From positions 5,067,100 through 5,131,099 of the forward strand of contig NZ_BDUD01000001.1 of assembly GCF_003113895.1 (NCBI RefSeq): 64,000 nucleotides of DNA. Reading direction: 5' to 3'. Positions 17,284 to 26,868 of this stretch are shown here, piece by piece (the stretch's first letter is position 1; the number at the start of each line of letters is the position of its first letter). Below the pieces are notes generated by a model. That model had not been told where the DNA came from. It searched no databases and worked only from the letters and a program-made list of their open reading frames with translations. The position numbers and the translations under genes were made by a program. This stretch comes from Nostoc commune NIES-4072 (GTDB lineage Bacteria; Cyanobacteriota; Cyanobacteriia; Cyanobacteriales; Nostocaceae).

Positions 17284-19251
17284 TTAAGTAGGGTTAGAAC
17301 AACAGAACCAAGACAACAAAGTGGCGTAAAGCCTTAATGAAATTGGGTGGCGTTGGAACATCTGGTAAATTTGATCGGGTGATGCACCTTCCACATTTGG
17401 ATTGTGCTGTGAGAGGCGCTGGATCAATTGAGTATGGCGAATCAATAAATCCGTTGGTTTGAGCATTGGAGTTGTTGATGGAATGAAGCCATCGGTATTA
17501 GGAGTATGGGATAATTCTGTTGTGTAAGTTGGCGAGACAGAGGCGCTATTCTGTTCTTCAGTAGCATCCACCAATGCAGAATTTAACGGAATCTGAATCC
17601 AGAATTCTGTTCCTTCACCCGGTTGAGAGCGACATTTGAGCATTCCCCTATGTTTGTCTACAACAATTTGGTAGCTGATTGCCATACCTAACCCGGTTCC
17701 CTTACCAATATCTTTCGTGGTGAAGAAAGGATCGTAAATGCGGCGAATTACCTCCTCCTTCATGCCTGGCCCGTTGTCAGCGATACGAATCACAACCCAC
17801 TGTTGGTCAAGGAGTTTGGTACGAATAGTGATTTGGGGATTGGGGGTTGGAGATTGGGGGCTACTCTTGAATCCGGAATTTTCCATATCTTCTTCTAAAG
17901 CATCAATGGCATTTGCCAGGATGTTCATAAATACCTGATTCAACTGTCCGGGGTAGCATTCAATTAGAGGAAGTTTTGCATAGTCTTTAACGATTTCAAT
18001 TGCCGGACGACGAACATCTGCTTTCAGGCGATGATGAAGAATCATTAAGGTTCCATCAATGCCATCGTGGATGTTCACGGCTTTCATGTCGGCTTCGTCA
18101 TGACGGGAGAAATTTTTCAGAGATTGGACAATTTCTACAATGCGACTTGTGCCCAGTTTCATCGAATCTAACAGTTTGGGGAGATCCTGCATGATAAATT
18201 CTAGGTCTATGTTGTCTAACTCTGATTCCAGTTCTGGAGGAGCAACAGGTAGGAACTTTTGATACTTTTCCAACAGGTACAACAAATCTTGGGCGTATTG
18301 GGCAACATACTTTAAATTGCCGCAAATAAAGTTAACCGGGTTGTTGATTTCGTGGGCAACTCCGGCAATGAGTTGTCCAAGACTGGACATTTTTTCGCTT
18401 TGGATTAACTGAGTTTGGGCCAATTGCAACTCATGGAGAGCTTGCTGAAGCTTCTGTGTTTGGGCTTTTGCCTGGAGGGCTGCTTGAGTGCTTTGCTCGT
18501 AAAGCACAGCTTTGTCAATAGCGATCGCTGTTTGAGAAGCAAAAATACTCACAAGTTTCAGGTGTTCAGCCATGTATGAGTCAGTTTTGGAGCTTCCAAT
18601 GGCGATCGCTCCCAGTACCCGCTCCTTGGCTCGTAACGGTACACAAATCATTGCACTAACGTTTTTTTGCCCCTCTAACCGAGGATCGGCTTGCACATCA
18701 TTGACCAGTTCTGCGCGGTTGGATTGCACAATGTCGCCAATAATTCCCTTACCCGGTTCCGGCTGACTGTGGTCAAAAAACATTCCAAATTCGGCAATAA
18801 TTTCAAACTCAGTCGCATCTGGACTCAAAAGCAGAATCATCCCCGCAGATGATTCAATTAATTGTCTCAATTCCTGAAGCACGAGTTGGGCAATTTGTCG
18901 CGTATCTAAACTTGTTGTCAGTTGAGTCGAGATATCGTCAAACAAATCAATTTCCTGGTATCGCTCTAACAATTCTTTGGCGAGTACTTTCTTCTCAGCT
19001 TCCTGCTTTGCCAAAAAGGAGAGCAAAGTCGCAAGTAAAGTTGCCTGTTCTCCCCCAACAACCCAACCGATAATTTCTCCTGACACCTCGATTGGATATC
19101 GGTTTTTTGCAGTTTGCTCCCCAATGCTAATCAGTTTTGTGCCGTCTACTAGTTCAATATCAATCGCAATGTTAAATTGGTAAATTAAGTTATGAAGTAG
19201 AGATGGCAACTCTTTTTTGTTGAGCATCTTTCTGAGGTTAACTGCGGACAT
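17284..19251 (-). CDS. GAF-domain sensor histidine kinase
   Basis: 655 residues from the ATG at 19249-19251. GAGGTG directly upstream supports this start over an in-frame one at 19272. A novel sensory N-terminus (about 1-90) precedes a GAF domain (about 110-260, PGKGIIGDIVQSNRAELVND and MICVPLRAKERVLGAIAIGS), a coiled linker, HisKA with LIAGVAHEINNPVNFICGNL and HATPase with NAIDALEED, DNGPGMKEEV and GTGLGMAISYQIV. The C-terminal 60 residues after the kinase core are unusual. The GAF has no Cys-His bilin site. First gene of the three-gene signalling cluster. Confidence 0.9.
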   Translation of the reverse strand: MSAVNLRKMLNKKELPSLLHNLIYQFNIAIDIELVDGTKLISIGEQTAKNRYPIEVSGEIIGWVVGGEQATLLATLLSFLAKQEAEKKVLAKELLERYQEIDLFDDISTQLTTSLDTRQIAQLVLQELRQLIESSAGMILLLSPDATEFEIIAEFGMFFDHSQPEPGKGIIGDIVQSNRAELVNDVQADPRLEGQKNVSAMICVPLRAKERVLGAIAIGSSKTDSYMAEHLKLVSIFASQTAIAIDKAVLYEQSTQAALQAKAQTQKLQQALHELQLAQTQLIQSEKMSSLGQLIAGVAHEINNPVNFICGNLKYVAQYAQDLLYLLEKYQKFLPVAPPELESELDNIDLEFIMQDLPKLLDSMKLGTSRIVEIVQSLKNFSRHDEADMKAVNIHDGIDGTLMILHHRLKADVRRPAIEIVKDYAKLPLIECYPGQLNQVFMNILANAIDALEEDMENSGFKSSPQSPTPNPQITIRTKLLDQQWVVIRIADNGPGMKEEVIRRIYDPFFTTKDIGKGTGLGMAISYQIVVDKHRGMLKCRSQPGEGTEFWIQIPLNSALVDATEEQNSASVSPTYTTELSHTPNTDGFIPSTTPMLKPTDLLIRHTQLIQRLSQHNPNVEGASPDQIYQMFQRHPISLRLYATLLSWFCCSNPT

Positions 19252-19929
19252 GAAACACCTCATAAGTAGCAAGTTGTAAATTGGCTACCTTCAAGCCAAC
19301 CAGGTTATTAATTTTATCTGCTACCTCTGGGGCTAAGTTTCCACACACAGGCATGTTCTTAGTTTTTACCAGTTGCGATCGTGCGGCCTCTCCTATAGAA
19401 AAGTAGCCTAAACTGTATTGCAACCCTCTGCCTTCTGCCTCCTGCCCCCTGCTCACTTCACCGTAGCTATCCATACCCCTTCGGATAAGGAAGCTACCCC
19501 CAGCATCTCCGAAAAAGAGAGAAATTGTCATAAAAATCTAGGGATATAATAATTTACTAATTAAGACTAGTTTTCCCAAAAAAATGGGCGATATAACAAC
19601 AAAGTTGAGCATTAAGAAATATATTTAAATGCCGTAACAGAGGCGTCCTTCCGTCTACGTAAATCGCTTAATTTTTGATCAGTTGTAAAAAAACTATAAA
19701 TAAAGCTTTCACAATTCTATAAAGGCATAGATTAAAAGCTATGGTCAATTGGTATCCCTTGTTGCGACTACTTGTAAATTGGGAATCAGCTTTTCTGAGG
19801 CTGGAATAATCTTCTGTCTGGCAAAAAATAACTAGTCTACAAAAAAAGGCTGCGATACCTTCGGTAAGCTTCGCTAACGCAGCCTTTTTTGCTAATTTTA
19901 AAAAGTATTTAGGTAAGCGCAAGCTTCAG
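19252..19929. other. Intergenic, no convincing gene
   Basis: About 680 bp. Open frames exist on the minus strand but have low-complexity or repeat-derived translations. The only supported element is the terminator at 19842-19890. Confidence 0.5.
19842..19890 (-). terminator. Rho-independent terminator
   Basis: A 13-bp perfect inverted repeat, AAAAAAGGCTGCG / CGCAGCCTTTTTT, with a 23-base loop. On the minus strand it lies 40 bp after the stop of the hydroxylase-family gene (19930) and ends in a T-run. Confidence 0.85.
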
Positions 19930-20430
19930 TTAGATCCGAGAGTAGCGAAAACGAAGTCTGAGTAGCCGAAGCCAGCGTAACCACATTTGTGCAGGTTGTT
20001 CAAAGAACGTGAAAATATCACCGAAACCCAAATTAGTTTTGTGATGGTGCAACCAGTGTCTTTCAGGAGTAGTAATAAATAGAATTTGGCATAAAATATT
20101 GACAGGCTTTGAAGTTTGCCAACCTAGTACACTTATGTGTCTCCACCATACATGAAACTGACCAAGCAGTAATCCAGAGATAACGCCGATGGGAGAGAAA
20201 GACCACAAGACTACTGCTATAAGTACATAAGGCAAAGCTCCTAAGATACCATCTAAAAGAACTTGGGGATTAAAAGTCAAAATAGCGTAGTGGCGAAAGT
20301 CCTTCTTCCAGGAGTGGTGCGTTTTTAAATGTAGGCTACCAAAAACGTGCTCGGGTACGTGGTACAAGAATGTAGATAAAAAATCGCCAAAAAACAGTAA
20401 TAACCAAGCAACAGCGATAGCCTCAAGCAT
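19930..20430 (-). CDS. Fatty-acid hydroxylase/sterol-desaturase superfamily membrane protein
   Basis: 166 residues with three to four hydrophobic helices and the histidine clusters of the superfamily: FLYHVPEH, SLHLKTHHSWKK, FHVWWRHISV and ERHWLHHHKTNLG. These His residues would bind a di-iron centre at the membrane surface. It is shorter than typical hydroxylases (about 200-280 residues) but has all clusters in order. The substrate is unknown; lipid or carotenoid modification is plausible. A terminator follows the gene. Confidence 0.8.
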   Translation of the reverse strand: MLEAIAVAWLLLFFGDFLSTFLYHVPEHVFGSLHLKTHHSWKKDFRHYAILTFNPQVLLDGILGALPYVLIAVVLWSFSPIGVISGLLLGQFHVWWRHISVLGWQTSKPVNILCQILFITTPERHWLHHHKTNLGFGDIFTFFEQPAQMWLRWLRLLRLRFRYSRI

Positions 20431-21561
20431 TTGTACTCCTCAAGTAAGTTAAGAAAACTCCACAGAAAATATGCAAATTTTATGCTGTAGACGTAGACAC
20501 CTGATTTTCTATGATGCTTGCATCATCTATGCATTTCATGGGTCTACACTCTAGTTAATTTGACTCAGAGTATATGTAATTGGGTTTGCAGTTTCATGAA
20601 TCTACAATCCTTAATGCAGTAAACAGAAACTTGTAAGAACCTCCAATTTGGCTTTTAACTCTGGATTAATGGTAGTAATACATCCAAATCACGATAGAAA
20701 TACTGTATTTTACCATAGTTACTACATAATCTTCTTACTAAGACATAGAGCGTAAGCAAAGGTTAAGTTAAAATTAGTACAAATTTAGGTTAAGGCGTTC
20801 TTCAGTATTATTAATACTAAGCTGATTGCAATTAAGTTTTAATTAAAAATTTAATTAGAACAATATAAATAAGCATTCTGCTAAGGTAGCCTGGGTTATC
20901 AAGGGGAGGAAAGCTACTTGATAATTAAATTAAGAAGCGACAAAATCTGGAGCATCTAGAATTAACTAGATGCCATAATATAAGAATCGTACTTGATTTT
21001 TGAAATTATCTACGTGGGCAGGGAGTAGGGAGTAGGGAATAAGAAATTAGGCTTTTCGATCTGTAGTGGGCTATGGGGGAGTGCCTAAACTTAAACTTTC
21101 TGCCCTAGTTTTGGACTTACCTCCCCTCCTACAGCAAGTATCCTTATTCTGTCGTAACTTTCGTCAGAAAATAATTTATCATTCGTGAGAGGTTAAGCTC
21201 GAATAGCATTTGTCAATAAGCACTCTTTACTTAAAATAGTGTTGAAATCGGGGTCGGAAACACAATTTTTGAGCAGGCGATGCCTACGGCGGGCTACGCC
21301 TACGCTTAATCTTGATACATATCATTCATTCTTGCCGCATAAGTTCAGTACAAAAGTTAACTTCATACCTGTGTTTATCCTAAATTTTCAGCATAATTTC
21401 TAATTGACAAAAGTAAAATTATCTTAACCTCTCACTGATGAGCATGGGGTGATTTCGCTCAATTTGGAACGAGTTTTCAATCCTTTCAACCGCCTATTCA
21501 TCCCGCATTTATGCAACGCCAGTCTAATCGGGGCTTTTCAGATTTGGCATGAAAAGTCAGG
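20431..21561. other. Long intergenic region with dispersed repeat
   Basis: About 1.1 kb, AT-rich, with no ORF that I can support on either strand. A dispersed GC-rich palindrome-like repeat (GGCGATGCCTACGGCGGGCT, continuing ACGCCTACGC) lies at 21276-21305; related copies occur near 30062 and, inverted, near 56428. The rest shows nothing recognisable; a small RNA cannot be excluded. Confidence 0.5.
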
Positions 21562-21741
21562 TCAAGACAATGCTTGAATAAGTTCCCGAATTACATCTAT
21601 TGCTGGTCTGCCTGTATGTTCACAATACTTTTCAAGGTTCTGGGCTTCATCTGATGTCAAGTTTAAGGTAATTCGCTTAAGCGCCCTTTTTTTACTGGAG
21701 GTTGCGAAACGGGAAAATTTAAGTGCAGCAGTTTTATTCAT
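21562..21741 (-). CDS. Small ribbon-helix-helix (CopG-like) protein
   Basis: 59 residues from the ATG at 21739-21741 (MNKTAALKFSRFATSSKK). An ATG at 21789 in frame would add a less convincing N-terminus. RALKRITLNLTSDEAQNLEK then YCEHTGRPAIDVIRELIQAL is a clear RHH: one basic strand and two helices. Such proteins are autorepressors or antitoxins. No toxin gene is adjacent; the region upstream (21742-22182) holds only a 32-codon open frame at 21901-21999 that I cannot assign. Confidence 0.65.
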   Translation of the reverse strand: MNKTAALKFSRFATSSKKRALKRITLNLTSDEAQNLEKYCEHTGRPAIDVIRELIQALS

Positions 21742-22182
21742 TGATTGATAGGCTAGATATATACAAACTTTATTTATCAAGCTTGCCAATTCCGAAATAT
21801 CTTTACCAGTGAAAATCAGGATTTTTAGATTGAACTTAAGCTTTGCATCGCAAGTCTATTACTGAAGAATTAAGGTATTAAATAACTAACAGCACACGGA
21901 ATGAATCTGCCATTACCCAAGTCCAAGAAGCTTTCGGCTGAAGAGATGATGTCAGCAATGTCCTACAAGCCAGATTGTCTGTTGAGCAAGCGGTGTTGAA
22001 TTACTGAGACGAGTGGATTGCCAAAAGTGGCTTTCATCAGTGAATATTTTGGTAATATACCTGTTTTAAATTCTCTGCAACATAACATTATTAGTTTGTT
22101 ATAGCTATTACCTCATATCTATAGCAACCTAGTAGATAATTCCTTTTAATCAAAGGTAATTACATCAACAGTGAGTTAATAC

Positions 22183-25100
22183 ATGACTTTACACAATTGG
22201 AGACGCAAGCGTGGCGTTGCACTTACTAACAAGGGGTTACAAAAAATTAAGGAAGCAAAGCATCAATCAGAAGCAAGAGAAAATTTTGGAAACAGGTATA
22301 CTCTTGAAGAAATGAGTGCGCGATCGGGGTTATATTCCGCTACCATCTCGAAAGTATTGAATCGGGAAGGAGGAGTTGATAAACAGACTATTGAGAGGCT
22401 TTTTTCAGCTTTTAAGTTAAAAATAGATAAAGGCGACTATTCAAGCTCAAATACTCGTCTAGATTGGGGAGAAGCTATCTTTAACTCAGTTTTTTATGGA
22501 CGTACAGAAGAACTTAATACCCTAGAGCAATGGATTCTTAATGAACAGTGTCAATTAGTTGCATTATTAGGGATAGGAGGCATTGGTAAAACAACCCTGT
22601 CTGTAAAATTTGCTCAACAGATTCAGGAAAACTTTGAGTATGTAATCTGGCGATCGCTACGAGAAGCACCACCTGCTAAAATTATTCTAGGTAACTTAAT
22701 CCAATTTTTATCTGACGAGCAGGAAACGGAAGCAAACTTACCAGAAAGCTTTAGCGAGAGAGTATCACGACTACTCTATTATTTACAAAATCATCGTTGT
22801 TTGATAATACTTGATAATGCAGAGTCAATTCTCCGCAGTGGTAGCCGCGCCGGACTTTATCGAGAAGGATATGAGGAATATAGTGAGCTTTTAAGACGCG
22901 TGGGAGAAGCAACTCACCAAAGCTGCTTAGTGCTGACTAGTCGGGAAAAACCCAGAGAAGTGGCATTCCTAGAAGGACAAGCATTAGCTGTTCGCTCATT
23001 ACCATTGAGTGGCTTAAAGGTGGCAGAAGGGCAAGAAATCTTAAAGCTCAAGGGACTATCGGCGGCCGAGGATGAATGGAAAGTAATGATTGAACGCTAT
23101 GCAGGCAATCCATTAGCCTTGAAGATAGTTGCCACGACCATTCAAGATGTTTTTGATGGTAATGTTACTGGATTTTTGCAACAAGACACATCTGTTTTTG
23201 GCGACATTCGTGATATTTTAGAGCAGCAATTTGAACGCTTGTCAGATTTAGAAAAAGATATCATGTACTGGCTAGCGATTAATCGTGAGTCGATTACACT
23301 CTCAGAACTGCGAGATGATATGATATCACCAGTACCACAAGCGAAATTACTAGAAGCTGTAGAATCTTTAGGAAGGCGATCGCTAATCGAGAAAGCTACG
23401 CCTACGCTCATTGAAAAAACTGGATCGCTTTTTACTCTCCAGCCTGTGGTCATGGAGTACGTGACTAGTAGCTTGATAGAACTCGTATGTGAGGAGATTA
23501 TCACTCAGAATATTGATGTATTCACGAGCAAAGCTTTGATAAAAGCGACAGCAAAAGAATATGTTAGGGATACTCAAATTCGCCTCATCATCAAACCAGT
23601 TATAAATGGGTTGCTTACTGTCTTTAGAAGTAAAAAAAACCTAGAAAATCACTTAGCTCAAATTTTAGCAACCCTACGAGATATATCCCCTCTAGAACAA
23701 AGTTATACGGCAGGAAATGTCTTTAACCTGCTTTGTCATTTAGAAATTGATCTTAGCGGTTATGATTTTTCTTATCTAACTATTTGGCAAGCCGACCTGC
23801 AAAACGTTAAGTTATACAATGCAAATTTTGCTCACGCCCATCTAGCTAAGTGCGTTTTTGTTGAAACTTTTGGTGGTATTTTTTCAGTAGCTTTCAGCCC
23901 TAATGGTAAACTTTTAGCTACTGGTGATACCAATGGAGAAATTCGCTTGTACGAAGTTGCAAATAGTCAGCAACTTCTGAGTTGTAATGGTCATGGTGGT
24001 TGGGTTTGGTCAGTCTCCTTTAGTCCCGACGGTCAGGTTCTTGCTAGTGGCAGCAATGACCAAACAATAAAGCTGTGGGATACCAATAATGGTCAGTGTA
24101 TCAAAACTTTAGAGGGTCATAGTGGTGGAGTTCGTTCAGTCACTTTTAGTCCCGACAGTCAGGTTATTGCTAGTGGCAGTGATGACCAAACAGTGAAGCT
24201 ATGGAATACCACTACAGGCAAGTGTCTAAAAACTTTACAAGAAGTTGGTTGTAGTGTATGGTCTGTTGCCTTCAGTCCAAAAAATTACATCTTGGCAAGT
24301 GGAAATGATGACTATACAGTAAGGCTGTGGGATATTAACAGCAGTTCATGTATTCACACCTTAGAGGGTCATACTCAGCGAGTATACTCAGTCACTTTCA
24401 GCCCTGACGGTAATACACTAGCTAGTGGGAGCCATGACCAAACAGTGAAACTTTGGGACACCAGTACTGCTCAATGTTTTAAAACTTTGCAGGGGCATAC
24501 TGACTTAGTACATTCAGTTACCTTTAGTGTAGATGGTAATGCTCTTGTTAGTTGCGGTGATGACCAAACAGTTAAGGTATGGGATTTCGCTACTGGTGAA
24601 TGCCTTAAAACTCTACAAGGACATAGAAGTAGGGTATGGTCTTTAGCAATATGTATAAATCAAAATGTTTGTGCTAGTTGCAGTGATGACCAAACAGTAA
24701 AGTTATGGGATATCAACACTGGTCAATGCATTAAGACTTTCCAGACTTATAATAATGGGATATGGTCAGTTGCTATCAGTTCAAACGATAACATCCTTGC
24801 CAGTGGCAGTAATGACCAAACAGTGACATTGTGGGATGCTATTACTGGGAGTTGTCTCAAAATCTTGCGAGGACATGCTAGGAGAGTCACATCAGTTGTG
24901 TTTAGTCCTGATTCTCACTTACTTGCTAGTGGCAGTGAAGACCGAAGCGTAAGGTTATGGGATCTGAGTACTGGTAAATGTCTTAAAATCTTGAGAGGAC
25001 ATACTAATCGAGTTACATCAGTTACTTTTAGTGCCGACAACCATTTTCTTGCCAGTGGTAGCGATGACCAAACAATAAGAGTATGGGATATCAGCACTGG

Positions 25101-25725
25101 TCAATGCCTTAATACCTTACGAGAACATAATGGTAGAACATGGTCAGTCACCTTCAGTTCTGACAGTCATACATTAGCTAGTGGTAGTCATGACCGAACA
25201 GTGAAACTTTGGGATGTTCGCATTGGCAGATGCCTTCAGACTCTACAGGGTCATGCTGATTGGATATATTCAGTCAGCTTCAATACGGATGCTTGCACCA
25301 TAGCTAGTGGCAGTGGTGACCAAACGATAAAACTCTGGGATGTCAGCACTGGTAAGTGTCTCAGAACTTTACGAGGGCATACAAATACTGTATATTCAGT
25401 TGCTTTCAGTTTGGATGGTCGCATACTAGCAAGTGGTAGTGGCGACCAAACAGTGAAGCTTTGGGATGTTGACACAGGTAGCTGCTTAAGAACTTTATCA
25501 GGACATACTAGGTGGGTTTGGTCAGTGTGCTTTAGTCCAGATGGCCAAACTGTGGTCAGTTGCAGTGAAGATGAGACAATTAAGATTTGGTATGTAGAAA
25601 CAGGTGAATGCTTGAAAACTTTGAAAAGCAAAAGCCCTTATGAGGAAATGAATATCACTAGTATAACTGGGTTAACTGAGTCTCAGAAGGATACTTTAAA
25701 AGCTTTAGGAGCAGTTGAGTATTAA
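22183..25725 (+). CDS. STAND NTPase: HTH, NB-ARC, pentapeptide linker and 14 WD40 repeats
   Basis: 1180 residues. An N-terminal helix-turn-helix-like region (about 45-85, YTLEEMSARSGLYSATISK) precedes an NB-ARC ATPase with P-loop GIGGIGKTTLSVKFA, Walker B CLIILDNAES, the LVLTSREKP segment and GNPLALKIVAT (GLPL-type motif). After a winged-helix/linker region comes a short pentapeptide-like stretch (ADLQNVKLYNANFAHAHL), then 14 WD40 repeats of 42 residues each, enough for two seven-blade propellers. WD40-STAND proteins are signal-sensing switches in cyanobacteria, and related ones act in anti-phage defence. It is monocistronic; no effector domain other than the HTH is visible. Confidence 0.9.
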   Translation: MTLHNWRRKRGVALTNKGLQKIKEAKHQSEARENFGNRYTLEEMSARSGLYSATISKVLNREGGVDKQTIERLFSAFKLKIDKGDYSSSNTRLDWGEAIFNSVFYGRTEELNTLEQWILNEQCQLVALLGIGGIGKTTLSVKFAQQIQENFEYVIWRSLREAPPAKIILGNLIQFLSDEQETEANLPESFSERVSRLLYYLQNHRCLIILDNAESILRSGSRAGLYREGYEEYSELLRRVGEATHQSCLVLTSREKPREVAFLEGQALAVRSLPLSGLKVAEGQEILKLKGLSAAEDEWKVMIERYAGNPLALKIVATTIQDVFDGNVTGFLQQDTSVFGDIRDILEQQFERLSDLEKDIMYWLAINRESITLSELRDDMISPVPQAKLLEAVESLGRRSLIEKATPTLIEKTGSLFTLQPVVMEYVTSSLIELVCEEIITQNIDVFTSKALIKATAKEYVRDTQIRLIIKPVINGLLTVFRSKKNLENHLAQILATLRDISPLEQSYTAGNVFNLLCHLEIDLSGYDFSYLTIWQADLQNVKLYNANFAHAHLAKCVFVETFGGIFSVAFSPNGKLLATGDTNGEIRLYEVANSQQLLSCNGHGGWVWSVSFSPDGQVLASGSNDQTIKLWDTNNGQCIKTLEGHSGGVRSVTFSPDSQVIASGSDDQTVKLWNTTTGKCLKTLQEVGCSVWSVAFSPKNYILASGNDDYTVRLWDINSSSCIHTLEGHTQRVYSVTFSPDGNTLASGSHDQTVKLWDTSTAQCFKTLQGHTDLVHSVTFSVDGNALVSCGDDQTVKVWDFATGECLKTLQGHRSRVWSLAICINQNVCASCSDDQTVKLWDINTGQCIKTFQTYNNGIWSVAISSNDNILASGSNDQTVTLWDAITGSCLKILRGHARRVTSVVFSPDSHLLASGSEDRSVRLWDLSTGKCLKILRGHTNRVTSVTFSADNHFLASGSDDQTIRVWDISTGQCLNTLREHNGRTWSVTFSSDSHTLASGSHDRTVKLWDVRIGRCLQTLQGHADWIYSVSFNTDACTIASGSGDQTIKLWDVSTGKCLRTLRGHTNTVYSVAFSLDGRILASGSGDQTVKLWDVDTGSCLRTLSGHTRWVWSVCFSPDGQTVVSCSEDETIKIWYVETGECLKTLKSKSPYEEMNITSITGLTESQKDTLKALGAVEY

Positions 25726-25846
25726 TTGAAGAAAAGAATTCAGAAGTCAGAATCAGGGCGCTCGTAAGCGTTGTGTTAGCGACGTAAGAGCATCAGACTC
25801 GCTACCGCAACTCTTGTAGAGGCTCCGCCAACACGAATGAATGCTA

Positions 25847-26827
25847 TCAGTTGGGAATTTTGCGTTTCAGTAGCGAAACTGCACCTAAAACGCTGTATGC
25901 TAATATCCCTAATGCAGCAGATGGTTCAGGTACTGATGCTAGGTTAAGTGCTGAGAAAGCTAATTCTCCAATTAGTTTATGAGTTTTAGTTGTAGGATGA
26001 ACTTCGTCCCAAAACACAAATTTTTCAGGATTACATAAAACTTGTTGTGTAGGAACATCTATGGGGACTACTGATAAGTCTTTACTGATACAAGAGTTGG
26101 TCACGTTTGTAAAACCGAATTCATCTGGAGCAGCAATAATCCTATCAAATAGGGAATTAACATTCAGTTCTATAATGTTGATATCGGGATCTAATTGTTG
26201 CCTCAAAGATTTGAGTGTCGTGTTTAAGCTAGAGTTATGTGTGCTGCTGAATGTGTTGAATAAGTTGGAACGTTGACTATCGAAATTTGCAAAAGGCAAT
26301 TTTCCCAAATCTGGCAAGTTGACCACCATGATATCTCTAGCGCCATCAGCAACAAGCGATGTCAATGCTGCTGATAAATTTCCCACTGTATTGGTAGGGT
26401 TGGGAACACCACCGAAAAAGTAACTTAAGTAGTCATTAGTACCAGCCCAAATAATATATAGAGCATTAGGATCGGCTGTTTGTGCTGATACAAAACTATT
26501 TATTTCTTGCTGTAATCCTGGTAAGCTAGGTAAACCAATATTCTCAGTTCCTGTCGTCGCACCACCAAAAGCAAAGTTATTTTTCAGATTTAATGTTAAT
26601 CCTAAATCAGAGGCAAGATAATCAACCCAAATTGGGCCATTAGAAAAACGTCCATTATAGTAGGTTGGACTTGGAGGAATAACTCCGTTAGTGGCATTCA
26701 ATACATTACCACTATCAGAAAAACTGTCTCCAAAGACGTAAATATTGTCATAATCCTTTGCTAATACTTTCAGTGGAAATATCAAAGATAATAGCAAAAA
26801 TCCTGTTGTTATAATTTGTCTTTGCAC
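25847..26827 (-). CDS. Secreted SGNH/GDSL esterase with PEP-CTERM anchor
   Basis: 326 residues. A signal peptide (about 1-23, hydrophobic FLLLSLIFPLKVLAK) is followed by the GDSL block I YVFGDSFSDSGNVLN (nucleophile Ser), block III IIWAGTNDYLSYF and block V DEVHPTTKTHKLIG (catalytic Asp-His). The C-terminus VPEPSAALGILAYSVLGAVS then LLKRK is a PEP-CTERM sorting signal: VPEP, a hydrophobic helix and a basic end. The enzyme is likely exported and linked to exopolysaccharide/cell-surface biogenesis. It ends the minus-strand gene run that begins with the ThDP enzyme. Confidence 0.92.
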   Translation of the reverse strand: MQRQIITTGFLLLSLIFPLKVLAKDYDNIYVFGDSFSDSGNVLNATNGVIPPSPTYYNGRFSNGPIWVDYLASDLGLTLNLKNNFAFGGATTGTENIGLPSLPGLQQEINSFVSAQTADPNALYIIWAGTNDYLSYFFGGVPNPTNTVGNLSAALTSLVADGARDIMVVNLPDLGKLPFANFDSQRSNLFNTFSSTHNSSLNTTLKSLRQQLDPDINIIELNVNSLFDRIIAAPDEFGFTNVTNSCISKDLSVVPIDVPTQQVLCNPEKFVFWDEVHPTTKTHKLIGELAFSALNLASVPEPSAALGILAYSVLGAVSLLKRKIPN

Positions 26828-26868
26828 AGTTAATTCCTTAATCTGGTTTCAACTTTGTAAAGAAGTCC

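Noticed and set aside
19238..19531. Minus-strand ORF of 97 codons
   Set aside because: Its 3' end overlaps the GAF kinase start and the middle is translated G-rich repeat; low-complexity.
19668..19922. Minus-strand ORF of 84 codons
   Set aside because: It spans the terminator hairpin at 19842-19890, so it is unlikely to be coding.
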